64,000 nucleotides of DNA from NCBI RefSeq assembly GCF_910592395.1, contig NC_088315.1, positions 17,841,808 through 17,905,807 on the forward strand. The letters are read 5' to 3'. The stretch comes from Lineus longissimus (Eukaryota > Nemertea > Pilidiophora > Heteronemertea > Lineidae). Positions 23,801 to 38,800 of the stretch are shown here, in pieces; the first letter of the stretch is position 1, and every line of letters starts with the position of its first letter. The position numbers and the translations under genes were made by a program. The notes beneath the pieces are model-generated. The model did not search any database, was not told where the DNA came from, and saw only the letters and a list, made by a program, of their open reading frames with translations.

Positions 23801-26800
23801 AAGACTGGTTTACAAGGCCCACAAGACTGGTTTAAAAGGCCTCCAAACCCGGTTTACAAGACCTCCAAAACTGGTTTACAAGGCCTCCAAAACTGGTTTA
23901 CAAGACCTCCAAAACTGGTTTACAAGGCCTCCAAAACTGGTTTACAAGGCCTCCAAAACTGGTATATAAGGCCTTCAAGACTGGTTTAGAAGGCCTCCAA
24001 AACCGGTTTACAAGGCCTCCAAAACTGATTTACATGGCCTCCAAAATCGATTTACAAAGCCCCCAAGACTAAAGATGGGGGAGGGAATTTTGGACACATT
24101 GTAGCAGGATGTTCATCATGACACAAACAAACAATTCAAGACATTTCCCACAGACCCCAGCCACCACATGAAAAGTTTCATCGCAAAACCACAGACACAT
24201 CCGTTTTTGCCATTTTGAGAAAATGGCTTCTAAGTTTGGAATTTAACTGAAAATTCACTGGGAATTTTTTAACATTTTTGGTCACAAACGTTTTTCTGTT
24301 GGCTGGAACGCTCTGAAATTCAGAGGAAAGATCAGTCATAATATGAGCAATGCCTAGGTATGGTTATTAACTCCAATATGTTGTTGGATATTGAACATAT
24401 CATATCGCATTTTGGGATGAAACTCTTCACATGCATTTTCAAGACGGCAATCCAGGACAGAGTGCTCAAACTTAGAAAGAACCAGAGGAGACATTCTCGA
24501 GGTGATCCACGCCAAGTTATGAAAGTCCCTTTACTTTCACGATGCCAAACAACCACAAATTCCCCACACAACGCAGATGCACCACAAGGAAAGTGAAGCA
24601 GTTGGACAGCTTTTGGCCAAAATCCTGGGCCCGACTGAAATTCTGATTTGTCTTTTTTAAGTAGATAGCAAGAACTGTACATGTATGGTTTACCAAGTCA
24701 GGCATTCAGAATCTGCACCAATTGGAGCACTTCTAGATAATACATTTCAACAGCAATTTGAGCATGTCGAATGAAAGTAGTGCTTAAGCATATATCAAAA
24801 GTTGAAACATTTTATAAACCACCCAATTTTTGAGCCTGTATTTTGTCATGTACAAATTCAAATTTCACAGACTTTATTTTGGTGGTAAGTTGAGCCTGTA
24901 TTTTTGTTATGGACAAATTCAAATTTCACAAGCTTTATTTTGGTGGTAAGAGGGTTCTTTTGATTTTTTTAGATTCCATGAATAATCTCCATTCACGAAA
25001 GAAAGAAGTTACAACAATGTTTTTTGAACTTTCGTAGTCAACAAAATAACAATTGTAAATTTCGCAAAAATAGACAGGCGCAAAAATTTGGCAGTTTGCA
25101 ACAAGTCTTCTAAGAATACATTAGTAGGGTGGATGCAAAGAGAAAAGGGGTAGCCCTCAAAATGAAATTTTATTCCCTTATAAGGCAACTACATGTACAT
25201 TCAAGACAATTCAATTTTCGAATACTGAGTGGCCTATCATGTTGAGTTCTTTATTCTATCTACTGTAACCTACAAGCGGAAACTTTGAACGAATCCTCTT
25301 CTTTTCTGTGGACTTTTGAGTCAGCGTCGCAATTGGCACAAGTTAGAACCAAATGTCGAGATTTTGTATCCAGTTATCAATGCGCTCACCTAATATTGCT
25401 ACAGTACTCATTCATGCACATGCATAACCGGACAGAAAATCTAGAAATCTTCGTGACGCCGATTCGAAGTCCAGAAAGGTAGTGCTTCCCCTGGCTTTGG
25501 ATTCGAATGTGTCGGACCTCCCGAGGTTTTTATGAAGGTCTATTCGCAGACACCACCTTCGCTGTCAAATGTGACCCGTCACAGCAAAACCAGGCGCATG
25601 TCGCTCAGAAGATGAGCCGAAATGACACCAGGAGATAATGGAAGAGATTGATGTGCTCATATTTCACAAAAGGCAGACAACAGAAAAAATGAACAACCAG
25701 TCCGTCTCAACCTGCCAATTAGCTCAGAGTGACATGCGCCTGCTTTTGCTATGACGGGGTCACAAATGATATTTTTTTAAAGTCATATTTTTACCGTTTC
25801 ATGGACTTTAAATGCATTTGTTAAGAATTTTTGAGTCATCTGGGTGCATCGTATGATGGTTTACATGGCTTAGGAAGGTCTTAGTAAAAAATCCACCAAT
25901 TTTTTTTTTTTTTTAACTTGTTGGCCCGACACTTTCATAACAGCCAGGGAAGACACATAAGAAATATTGCCAAATATGAAATGTGTCACAAACTTTCTCT
26001 CCAAGGAGTCAGCAATTACAAATTGGACAAGTCAACTTCTTGAGAATAATGGTTAGTCAAACAAAAGTTTCTGCAACTCATGCGAGAGATAAAAGTAGCC
26101 TCACCCCCATGTTTTCGAGGTTCTGAAAATCGCCAAAATGAAAAAGAAAGAGAACAAAAGCGATGAAGATTTTGCTGTGAAAGGAAGGGGATATCGCGAG
26201 TGAGGAGAAAGTTAATCGGACCAGATAGAAGGTTTTTAGAGTGCTACAAAAACAAGCGAGGAAATGTAATTTTTCGTCTAGGTTGGCGGGATGGGGATGA
26301 TATTTTGTATTCGAGGAAGCAATGAGTTGTAAAGCATGCACAAAAATCCTATAAACATGATAAGTTATGCTCTATTTCCGAAATCCTGTAGCCAATTTTT
26401 CCACCCATGAAAAACACTGTATGGATTATAACGCAAGGCATGAGTATTTCAGAAATCTTGATGATTTGGATTGTCCAGATAGCCACACATGCTAACCAAA
26501 CATGCTTAGGCTAAAGTTCTGCCCCACTTTTTTGCCAAAAACCTGAAAAGTGTAATGGACGAAATGGAGTGTGACAACAAGAGTGACAGATAATAGACCT
26601 CGCAGTCGGTTTACTCTACTTGACCAATATTGAATACTGTAAAATGCCAAAATTTTGGTCTCTGTTTATTTTTGAGATTTGAAAAAATTTCTCAAATGAA
26701 CAAAAATTCAACAAATTATATTTTGACAGATTCCACAAATTTTATTTTACTTGTCCCAACCATTCCAACCAAAACAAAAAAAATTGTGAAAAGTTTTTTC

Positions 26801-29800
26801 ACGAAAAATATTACTTTTTTTATGACTCTTGTGAAATCAGCCAAAATTTAGAAAATGCTCGTAAAAATTTGCCAGTTTACCGTTAACCATGCCAACTTTC
26901 TGTCACTCTGACCATCAATGTCAATAAATGTGCGAGATTCTTTACATCACTGAAAGCTGAGCCAAAGCCAGGGACAAGCATTATCATAATCATTTTGCAA
27001 CATCCTAATCAAGTTAAAAAAACAACACCAAACCCTAAAGCACCACGCAAACGAGCGATGTTTGTTACCGCAACCTGCAATAATTATCACAATTTATCAT
27101 CATTGCAGCGATAACTGTCGCTGAAATGTGCGTGCAACAAAGCAATTTCTCCTCTCCAAGTAAACCCAGTCATCGCTGGGTCTGACAATGATTGCAGGTT
27201 GCAGCGATGAGCAACTCTTGTCACCGTCACCTACAATGATACCGCAAAAAAGTCGGATCATGATCGTAGGTCACCGCGACAAAAATCACTCGTTTGCAGA
27301 ACACTCAAATGTACTAATATCTCACTTTCCCTTCATGACTCATACTTACTTGGACTTGATGCTGGACTTTGCTAGACCCTCGTCGATGATTTCCTGCACG
27401 TGGACCCTGTCTAGTATCGGGAAGATGGGCTGGTGTATCCGCGAATAAGCACCTTCGGTCGGTTTGGGGATCTTCTGTATATACACTTGAGGATTTGGAA
27501 ATTCCTGGAGGAGAAATGTTGGAATATTTTATTGGGCAAAAGTCCACACACTTGCAGACTTGGAAATTCCTGGAGGAGAAATGTTGGAATATTTGACCTG
27601 ATCAGACAAAAGTCTGCACTTTAGGCCAAACACAGATATCAAGTTATAGACAATGACATAGGCGGATTTTGCACAAAATTACCTTTAAAGGGTACACTGT
27701 TTGTATCTAATCGTGGTCCAGGAAAATAGAAATGCACTTATACACAATGCCGTACATGCATGCAACTTTGCAGAAATTTAGTATAAAGTATTTGTATTGA
27801 AAACTGCTGGCTACCACGCAAAAGAGCCCAGGTTAAATCCCAGGGAGAACCCAGGATTGTATTTCTGGATGAACCGGCATGGCTTTCAAGGAACTAAAAT
27901 TCCTGGCTCTTCACAACACGTAGGCTACAACGTATGAAATACTCGAGGGTCTGTCAGATGAGACTAAAAGCTGTGGTCCCTTGTACCTGAGTGTCTATGC
28001 CAGGGCAAGTAAAAGATCCAACATAGGTGGACAGTAGCCTATAGTGGACTCCATAACTCCGGCAAAAATCCAATAGGGTTACGAGGCCAGTAATGATATG
28101 ATGATATGACTCTTTCTCTTTGTGACTTCAATTCCGGGCCTACTTCATACTTACATGAATATAAAGTTGGCTAGCTAGTTCCTTCACGTTTTCGAGATCT
28201 CTGTCACCAGAGAGTGCTTCCTCTTTTTGCATATCGACAAGGGTTGCATACACCTCGTCGAAGATATCACATATTCGGTACGGGGGTCCCCTCTCCGCCA
28301 CAAATGCGCTAAATGCCGTACTTTCTAACACTTTGGTGAGAAAGTCGTCTTCTATCATTGCACGGCGTCCTAAGAAATTGGCCTGAAATACATAAAGGAA
28401 AAATCGAAAACATATGACGTCAATGGACTGTGCTTCATGTATAAAGGTAGAATGGGGTAATTGTAGCCCATGTTTAATGGTAACCCCTGCCTATGGTATT
28501 GATTGATATCCCCATGCATCAAACAATGCAGGGGCTACAATTACCCCATTCATGTAGGGTAGAATGGGGTAATTGTAGCCCAGGTTAAATTATAGCCCCT
28601 GCCTATGATATTGATTGATATCCCCATGCATCAAACAATGCAGGGGCTACAATTAAACCGGAGCTACAAATACCCCATTCTACCTTACAGTAAACCGCAA
28701 ACACACGGTCAAAGGCAAACCTAAAAAGATTGAAAATTTCAACGGTTATGCATTAACGAGTAACTTTCGGCAGCAAAAACAATATCTAGTCTTCCGCCAA
28801 GTGTAAAAGAGAAAGATCGTCAACTTTTAGCTTCACAACTAGTATAAAGTTCAATCCGATCACCAGATTCAGATTTTCAGGAGATTGACTCCAGTTTCAC
28901 AATAGTTGCATAAATTGAGGTCAACAATTTACTATCTACTTTGTGAAATTGACAGCACTGTATTGGTTATTTGTTGTGTCATGATTAGGGGGAGTGTGGA
29001 AGATGCATGGGCCAACGTTTCCCCACTGAAGGTCAATTTTTCCCCATTGAGTAATCATCTAACATAATTTCGCACAGTGATTAAAAAGAAATAGAATATT
29101 TACTAGTCATGGTTCAGCGGGAGTGTGGAAGATTCAAGGGACAACTGTACCCCACTTATGGCCATTTTCACCCGAACTTAATACGGTACAATAACCTCAT
29201 GATCTTACCTTACTGTCTGTAATTGGGAGGGAATTGGACCAAAAATTGGCCATCGCCCTGTCCGCAATTCGGAGTAGAGAGGTGTCTGCTGTACAGAGGT
29301 TTTTGTTATTGGAATTGATTTAGAAAAAATCGGGACTGGCCGGACGTGTCCGTAATGTAGAGGTGTCCGCCTGGCAGAGGTGTCCGCTAAGGGAGGTTCT
29401 ACTGTATAATCTCATGATCTTACCTTGTGAAATGTTATGAAAGGTTCTGGGTGTATTCTTATGATGGTGAGGCAAGATCTATAACCAGTGAAGAGCTCAG
29501 CGAAGAACCGAATGAACACAGCTCGAATCTCCTTGTCCTGGAAATAAAGATGACAAAACATTAAACATTTCTCCGAATAATATATCATGATCGCTGTTGA
29601 AGAGAAGACGAATTATCTTGAAAAGGCCCCTATTGTCAAAATTTTGAACCTAGTGCTAGTTAAAGATGCTGTAATATTCAGTATTGGTTCCAAGTTCTTA
29701 GTCTTCATTAATTCTTGCTGAAAAATGATTGTGACAAACACAATATTTGGCAGAACCAAGGGCAAGAACGAACAAAACTGCCAATAATCAGAATAAAAGT

Positions 29801-32800
29801 GGTGAGGAAAAAATTGTCCATCATTGTTTTGCCGATATAGAACTACAGTGGAACCTCTGTTAGTGGACACCTCTCTATTAAGGACACTAGTTTTGGTCCC
29901 AAAGTGGTTGTTTCCATTCAATTTGACCTCTCTCATCAGGACACCTCTCTATTAAGGACAGCACATGTCAGTCCCGAGGGTGTCCTTAATAGAGAGGTTC
30001 TACTGTATGTCGTGAAACGAACAAGCCGTAATAACAATCTTGCAGGTGAACATCAACAGATGACACAATTTGTTCGAGAAATCACATCAGATCATGGGCA
30101 ACATTTAGAAAATTGTACCATAGAACTAGAAACTCAACATCCGAGATAAAAGATTTTTTTGACAAAGATGGGGGTGTCCGCTAGTGGAGAATTCACCTGG
30201 ACAATTAACGATAGGCGACGTAACAAAAAAGATAACCACTTCGCAACGGGGCGTTTTTTTTCTTATTCAGTTGGCCTCCGTATTCTACGACGTCACCTGC
30301 TGCAGCGGCGTAAAGCCATGTAGTGCATTGTGTCATGATGTCATCAGACTTTTTTTCGGCAGTCGCAGAGTACGAAACGTATACTAGACCAAAACGTCAG
30401 TCTACCATAGTGAGAAGTGGTTAAGGGTTGACCACAGGCACCACTATTCTGGCTAGAACTTGAAATCCTAAAGCAATTAGAACTACTTCAAAATGAAGTG
30501 AATTCCCATTTAAAGTGATACTATGATGTGATTTACAACTTTGCGAAAAATACGTCCGTTTTTAATTCTTGATCACAAATGTAAAGCTCAAATTTTCCAT
30601 TTTTGATTAGATTTCTTATAAAATCACTGAATGTAAACCACCGCGACCGCGAACATGTTCATGTTGTGACGTCATCAACGAAAACGGCATCGAAGCGAGC
30701 CGTCCGGGCGGGATTAAACCATCAATTTCTAGAAAATGTGCATTTTGATTCGAAAACCTTACCGATTTATGAGAAAGTGACATAGTCATTTGTCAAAAAC
30801 AGCTAAAACATCATATGGTGAAATTTGACACGAGTTACCCTTGAAAACCTCTTTGGAAAACAAAGAACCGACCCCCCACCCTTAAAAATGCATTCAGTTC
30901 GTTTTTAAGAAGAATTCTAATTGCTTCAGGATTTCTAAGTCTGGCCAAAATGGTAGTGCCTATGGTCAAATCTTCAACATTGGAATATTGTCTCAAGGGG
31001 AAACGACATGAGATTTTAAGGCTGGGTTGATATTGAATGTGGCTGACCTTGTTATAGAGTGTCGAGGCCAATTGTCCACTCTGTAAGTAACAGTCAGGAA
31101 AGTTCTTACACAGCCAGAGTGACCACCAGTGGGCACACAGGCAAAAGTGCCCATCCGTGAATCTATGATAGGGATTTATCATCAATTTTCCATCCATGGA
31201 ACTATCATGGAGAGTCTCCATCATAGACTTACCCATGTGGTTCTATCCACGGATCGATGACAGAGAATTCACCATCGTAGATCCATGCATGGAACCCATG
31301 GTCTAATCTACCACGGGCCTGTCACTGATCCATGGATGAAATCCATAATATACCACGGCCTGTCACTGATCCATGGATGAAATCCATAATATACCACGGG
31401 CCTGTCACTGATCCATGGATGAAATCCATAATATACCACGGGCCTGTCACTGATCCATGGATGAAATCCATAATATACCACGGGCCTGTCACTGATCCAT
31501 GGATGAAATCCATAATAGATTTTTTGACGGGCTATCAAATAATTATATCAGATTTGGTGAACTATTCTTTTTTTCCATAATTCTGAAGACTGTAACTCAA
31601 ATGGGACAGAACTCGGGGCCTACTGGCGTGATAGCCAGCAGTCTCAACCACTCTGTGGGCGTTCCGTGGCAACTTTCAGTCGTTAAACTACGAGGTACTC
31701 ACCATCATGACCAAGCCTGATGTCCTGGAGAGTTGAGGAGGAAATGCACAGTCTGCTATCAAAAGGTCTGGATTCAGAATCTGTCAAAAAGAGAAGACAA
31801 CAACTTGAGAGACACAAAATCATTCAAGACAATACAGAAATCAAAATTTTTCAAGCAATAGCTCTCAACAAGACAGGTATGACCAGAAACGAAACAATAA
31901 AACAAGAGTTCTTGTTAAGTTCTTCAGCATTTGCTCTGCAATTGGAGTTGTTTCCCTAGGGAGTATTCCTCCTCCAATTAGGCCAGTCCCTGAATGATCT
32001 CTTCATTCAGTTGCGGTCTGCAGGTGCAGTGGACACCAAATTGCCACGTCAACATCATTTCCAATTAGGCTAGATGAGCATTTTTCACATGCCACTATGG
32101 CTAGGCACCAATTTAGTTTTCGGCCCAGTGACGCTGTCTTTGGCCAGAGGTAGAGTCCATGCAAGCCACTCATGTTTCTCACTTGGTGGGTCTTTCGCCT
32201 GCCCTGGCACAGACACCAGATACAAGGAACCTCGGTTTTACATCTCATTCAATTGACTACGAATAGCCAGGAATTTCAGTTCCTTGATAAGAAAGCCACG
32301 CCGGTTCATCCAGAAATATCAATCCTGGGTATTAAACTTAAACACCTTTGTATGTGAAATTGATGCCCTTTGAACTGCCTAACTTGCAAAACTCTAAAAT
32401 GTTAACTTTTTGTCCGATTTTAAATATTCGAAATTCTACCGAGAGCTGAGTTAGAGGTCTTTTCATTTTTGCATTTTGGTTTTGCAGCCGTTTTCACGGT
32501 ATGTTTACCTTTATCAACAGCTGCACCGTCTTGGTGTAGAGCGGTTCCAGTACTGGAGGCAGAGAAATGCATTCGGGTACCCTAATACTGCCTCCGTCCA
32601 GATCCACTATTATCACATCAAGCTGAAAGAAAACACAAGGAAAAATCAATCAAGAAAGCTGGGCAGACGTGGTGAGGAGGTGTCATCCCATTTCGCCTAC
32701 TCTCATTTCACCTACACCCACTTTCCCTAAACTAATTTCGCCTACTCCTATTTTGTCTACACCCATTTTGCCTACTCCCATTTTGCCTACTTCCTATTTT

Positions 32801-35800
32801 GCCTCATTCCCATTTTGCCTAAACCCATTTTGCCTAAACCCATTTCGCCTACTTCCCATTTTGCCTACTTCCCATTTCGCTTACTATGTGATATTAAGGC
32901 ATATTTCTTAGGCATTTTTGGACATTTTATAGGTCCTGTATACGGTGTACGGGGCAGGCCCATTGAAAGGAAAGCCATGCATTGCTGGTAAGATTTATAA
33001 CCACTATCACGTCAAAGGAGAGACTGTTAGATAGAGAGAGTGGGCATACAGAAAGCCTAAACCAAGACCAGGGCCAGGGCCAGATGATGGGCCAGGTTAC
33101 GCAAAGTACAATCACAGGCCTAATTGAGATATATGCTGGAGGGGAGTGGACCGACGGGAAGGAAACTGGCAAACTCAGGTGCCAAGCAGTCATAGCTTGT
33201 CGCAATTTTATTGGTTTCTGACGTTTTAAACATCACATGAAAAATTCAAATCCTGCCTGGTTGATGACAAAATTTTAATATTTTCACTGACATTGAATCA
33301 TATATATTTGCTTCCCGAAATTGGTGGCTTACATTGGAACTAACTTTTTCCCCCTTGTCCGTCATTAAAGGCATTCAAGTGTGTTGGTCAACCATGACTA
33401 TCTCCTTTGTCCCTCCACCATAAGGCCTAGTTTCCCCTTTTGACATCACTATTTCGCACACTCAGCGCCCCATTTCTGGGAAGGTGTATAGTGACACGTG
33501 TGGCATTGTAACAGGCCATGTCACTTCTCTTCCAACTCCGCCTAATCAATACTTACATGACCGACCAAATCGAAGACCTCCTCCCGAAGTGACGAATGTA
33601 CCCCAGCCAGGAACGGTGTTGGCGTGTTCAGGACCTCGACGAGACTAGATGGCAAAATGGGTATATACACATAACTATAACGTAACGGGTACATGAGTGA
33701 CGTGAGGGCTTGGCAAGCGTCCGTCAACCTCGAATAGCTCTGCGACAGGAACAAGATCTTGTAGTCTGTGAGAACGGCAGCGAACAGTGAGATTGTGTTG
33801 CGAATACCTGCAAAATATAAAACGGACATTGGTCAGGGGAGGAATGAAATACAAGTACATCAGATAAATAATAATGCCACGCATTTATATAGCGCTCTTA
33901 AGTAACGTAACTGTTAAAGCGCTGTGGGATATCACATTATTACCCCGGTCTCCACAGAAATCAATCAGGGGTTTCAAGGAGCAACCAGAAGGCGCTCACT
34001 TGAACTCAACCAGTCGGGGAACCAAGGAGTGACTCGGCCAGGAGTCGAACCCACGACCCACCCATGTTTAGTGACAATGAATATCATGTTTAGTTTCTTA
34101 ACATTTTATCTTCTACTCCCTACTGAGCTTAATCACCATATCTCATCTCTGGTTCAACCTGACAGCAGCTTCAATTGAATGGCTCGTCACATCAGATAAT
34201 AATCAGCCTCCTGCTGGAGATATTTCCTCAGGCTGACATTGAAATCAATTAATAACTCAATTAAAGGCTAATTAAAGGCTAATTAGTCCAGAGGCTGCGA
34301 TAAACTGCTGTGTGGCAAATCTATAGTCAGAGTCGAGAGTCATCATACGGCATTGTCAGTATAGCAGCTTTCTCGGTTTTTCATGCACGGAGCATGTCTC
34401 AGTTTCACCGTTAAAACCTCCTGGCCCTTGTCACATCCCCCAAGAATGGATGTACTCTATTTCATGTCCAGTGCAGGACGACCAGAGAGAGCACACACCC
34501 CTATGCCCAACCAAACCTGGGGGCAGAGACACTAACCTAAGTGATACACCCCATTTCCTCATATCTACAGAACCTAGAATTTTATGCTCGGTCAACTCTA
34601 GGCAGACTGGACTGTCAACTGGACATATCCCCAGATATTTATGAGGACCTGAGGGCAAGGAAAATATGTATGCTCATGGGATCCCGGGGGGGGGGGGGAG
34701 TCATGATATCATATCATGATGCATTGTATTGCATTGCACTGCACTGCATTGCACTGCACTGCATTCCATTGCATTGTATTGTACCACAACATTCCAAGCA
34801 TGTCTTCATACAGAAGTTTTTCATCATTTCTAATTATGGACTCCTGGCCTAACGGACCAGAACCAATGGATAAATTGATTTCAGTTCAATAAGTACATCA
34901 TTAATTGATCAGCGGAGATGCATCCATCCTTAGAACAGCTCGTTTTTAGATTAAATCACCTGCGAGGGAATTTTATCATTTTCTGCAGCTTTTCAGCAAA
35001 AACGATTTATTGGAAATTGCTCAGCCCTGATAGGCAAGCAGTCTAGGAGAAGGTAAACTCTGATATTCAAACCTAGGCAGTAAATGCCTGTTAAAGTCAA
35101 CCGGTGTCGACAGGGTCCAGCTCTTGTGTGGTGGCTAAAAATCAAGACCCTATGCACATAGGACAAAAAGGTTAAACAAAAAGTTTTCTGCGGTATAGTT
35201 CACGGAAAAAACAACAACAATTTTTTCAACTTTTACTGATGTGCTTTGTGTGTGAAACGATGATTAATGTATGTCATCCCTTTGTCTGATATCGTGGAAG
35301 TGTGTACAATCAAAACCAATTGACCCATCCAATTGGTGCACCCCAACATCAGCCTCAGAAAAGTGTACGAATTACCATTAACCATTTTCGGACATATCCA
35401 GATCACACTCAATGGATGACCTCATCACAAGGGCTATTAACAGTTTAGAAATTTGATGACTGGATTGCCCTGACAATTTTCGATCAAGCAAAGTGATTTT
35501 CTAAGGTCAGTTCCATGACCGATGAGATTTCCTGTTTATCACCATCTAGTTTCCTCGATGCAGATGGGGCCTTTTTAGAGGGGGCCCCACCAGGACTGCA
35601 AATGCAATCAACCAACCCAAGCTCTCCTCTAATCATGAGATTGATGGTGAGGCATTCTACTATTGAAGCTCAAATGTCAGTGCTTCAAGCCTCTCTGCCT
35701 ATCTTAATCTTCCCTTTCTCGACCATAGCTCACCCCCTAGTCTCTTCATTCCAGGAGTGGCCTTGTTAGAGGGGCCCTAACAGGAGAGCAAAAGCCCCGA

Positions 35801-38800
35801 ACCAACCCAAGGTCTCTTCTAATCATGAGATTGATGGTGAGGCATCCTACTATTGAATCTCAAATGTCAGTACATCAAGCCACTTTAAAAGCAGTCCCAA
35901 CACATCCACAGCAGGGTCCCCATACCTATGACCCTCACCACCAAGTTTGGGGTCCTCTTAGAGGGGCCCCACCATGACTGCAAATCCAATGAACCAACCC
36001 AAGCTCTCTTCTAATCATGAGATTTATGGTGAGGCATCACATTATTGAACCTCAAAGGTCAGTGCACCAATCCTCTACACAGACCATCCCAAAACGTCCA
36101 CAGCAGGGTTCCCATACCTATGAACGTCACCACCTAGTTCGGGGTCCTCTTAGAGGGGCCCTACCATGACTGCAAATGCAATGAACCAACCCAAGCTCTT
36201 GTCTAATCACGAGATTGATGGTGAGGCATCCTACTATTGAACCTCAAACATCAGTACATCAAGCCACTTTACAAGCAGTCCCAACACGTCCACAGCAGGA
36301 TTCCCATACCTACGAACCTCACCACCTAGTTCAGGATCTTCTTAGAGGGGCCCTACCATGACTGCAAATCCAATGAACCAACCCAAGCTCTCTTCTAATC
36401 ATGAGATTTATGGTGAGGCATCACATTATTGAACCTCAAAGGTCAGTGCACCAATCCTCTACACAGACCATCCCAAAACGTCCACAGCAGGGTTCCCATA
36501 CCTATGAACGTCACCACCTAGTTCGGGGTCCTCTTAGAGGGGCCCTACCATGACTGCAAATCCAATGAACCAACCCACGCTCCCTTCTAATCATGAGATT
36601 TATGATGAGGCATCCTACTATTGAACCTAAAAGGTCTGTGCACCAAGCCTCTATACAGACCATCCCAAAACGTCCACAGCAGGGTTCCCATACCTATGAA
36701 CCTCACCGCCTAGTTCAGGATCTTCTTAGAGGGGCCCCACCAGGACTGCAAATCCAATGAACCAACCCAAGCTCTCTTCTAATCATGAGATTTATGATGA
36801 GGCATCCTACTATTGAACCACAAAGGTCAGTGCATCAAACCTCATTACAAGCACATTATGGTCAGTATTTAGAACAGATTAATCATCCATTGATTGCTGA
36901 GCAAATTTACAACCCGATTCTGGCCGCATCTGACTGTAATCAAAGCAGGAATGCAGCGTAGTAGTCTAGTCCCTGGAGGCGATAGAACCAGGTGGATTAG
37001 GGTACTCATGGTCGATAGCAGTTGGCTGGTCAATGTTGATGAACAACTGAATTTATCAACAGACTGGCTCGCAAACGTGAAGAAGAAAGAAGTGATTGCT
37101 CTTCAGAGACAACAGAAGAACAAAACTTTGATTCCCACTCAGTGATCATGACGTAAGCACATTCATCCACGTAGAATACTTTCGGATGTCCTGAAACTAA
37201 TGAAAGTGCTGAAAAAGTTCATCTCAATGGGCATGATATATCAGAAATTGGTAATTTTTACTCGATTTCATGCTTTGTCTCTTTCAAGAAGAGCGATCAC
37301 CAGATTAAAGGGTTGATCATAGGCACCACGAATTTGACTGGACCTCGAAATTCTAAAGCAACAGAAGTCTTGTAAAACAAAGTGAATGTTGATTTCATGG
37401 TTGAGAGTCAGTTCTTTGTTTTCCAGAGAACTGACTCCCACCCTTGAAATTGACATTCACTTTACTGCCAAAATGGTGGTGCCTGTGGTCAACCCTTAAC
37501 GAGTGAAAGTTCACAATTTCTTTCTAGCATGCAGATCACTTAATGTTTTTGTAATTTCTCTTCATTTGGTTCAGTACTAAACTAGAATTTATAAGAACAG
37601 TATTAATTGAAAACTGCTCGGACAGCAGGGGGCCCTGCACTCAATTGCTAAATTGATTATATCCATGGCTTGTTCAATCAAAGGCTGTAGCAGAACCAGC
37701 TGAACACACCGAATGACTGACAGTACATAAAGCAAGTGATGGTCAACAACAAAGCAGCATAGGCCTGTTCTAGGAATTGTAGGTTGACAAGTTGAAGCAC
37801 AGCTGGTGATCAGTGTTCTCTACAAGGCCATTTTGTCAGAGTGTCCCACAGACCGAGAGCCTAGGTCCTTCAGGGTAGCTGAACTAGGTACCAATATAAC
37901 CGAGTGTTGGAGTGGGTAGGGGGTCATCTGAGATGAAAAGAAATGGTCGTCTGCCGAGTACCCCCTCCCCCATTGCGTGTGGGCCTGGAGACACCCCCCC
38001 TCCCTAAAACAGTCTAAAAACCGGGTCTAAAATAGTTGACCAAGGTATCCTCTGACACCACTACCATGGGGCGCCTAGGCAGCTTACCACCCAACCTTGG
38101 AAGCAGCCACCCTACCTTGCCTTTGAATTTTGTAAAGGGTTTCTTTTTGACCAGCCTACCTTAAATTGCTGACCACCCTACCTTATGTTGCACACTGGCA
38201 AAACTTCTTGAATATCAAGAGAAGCGACCTACTTATGTGGCCAACCCTGGGTGATCCAATTCAAAGTTCCTTTTGTACATTTCACATAATTTTGTCATAA
38301 TTTAAATTACATATGAACATGATGAAGGAACATGAGAGGGAGACGAACTCAGAAAAATTTGATGGTTATCTGATGACATCCAGGCTCCCAGCATGTGGTT
38401 TGTATAGCAAATATCCCAGTATGACGAGCAGTCCTCACTCTTAGAAATAAAGGTTAATTTTCGGTTTTAAAAAGTCTTTAATGGTGTTTCGGCCAACAGA
38501 AATACCGCCCCGTCAAGTTTTTTTGCAAAATGATAAATTTTTTCCGCTTCTGTATGCAAAACCAATGAGACTTTTTACAAGGGGTCTATCACATCTTTTC
38601 GTATTTCATATCTGCAATAGTCTTTGCCAAAAATCGGGCGATTTCTTTGCAAATGAGCCAAATTTTCCAAGGATCCCGATGCTAAAAAATCAATGTCAAA
38701 GATTAATAGCCGTAATACGTCAATTGAGCTAATTATTGCCTATCATAAAGAGGTTGGTTGCACTTTTGAGAAGCATGGACGTGCCATTCCGCCGAATAAA

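Larger units (their letters stand above)
24070..27345. other. Intron between SBF exons 9 and 10
   Basis: AT-rich, with the 60-bp duplication and a family C MITE listed separately. Short open frames (for example 26078-26341) lack splice context and were not called. Confidence 0.6.

Noticed and set aside
23519-23989. 156-residue plus-strand open frame
   Set aside because: It is a by-product of the stop-free 22-bp minisatellite.
28446-28684. CRISPR-like repeats
   Set aside because: These are two foldback MITEs with palindromic arms in a eukaryotic intron; there are no spacers.
31577-31680. Degenerate tRNA-like sequence on the minus strand (AGTGGTTGAGACTGCTGG)
   Set aside because: The B box is too degenerate to support a SINE call with confidence.
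31703-31724. Possible 22-bp microexon DIRLGHD between SBF exons 6 and 7
   Set aside because: The acceptor and donor are good, but 22 bp shifts the frame between two phase-0 exons.
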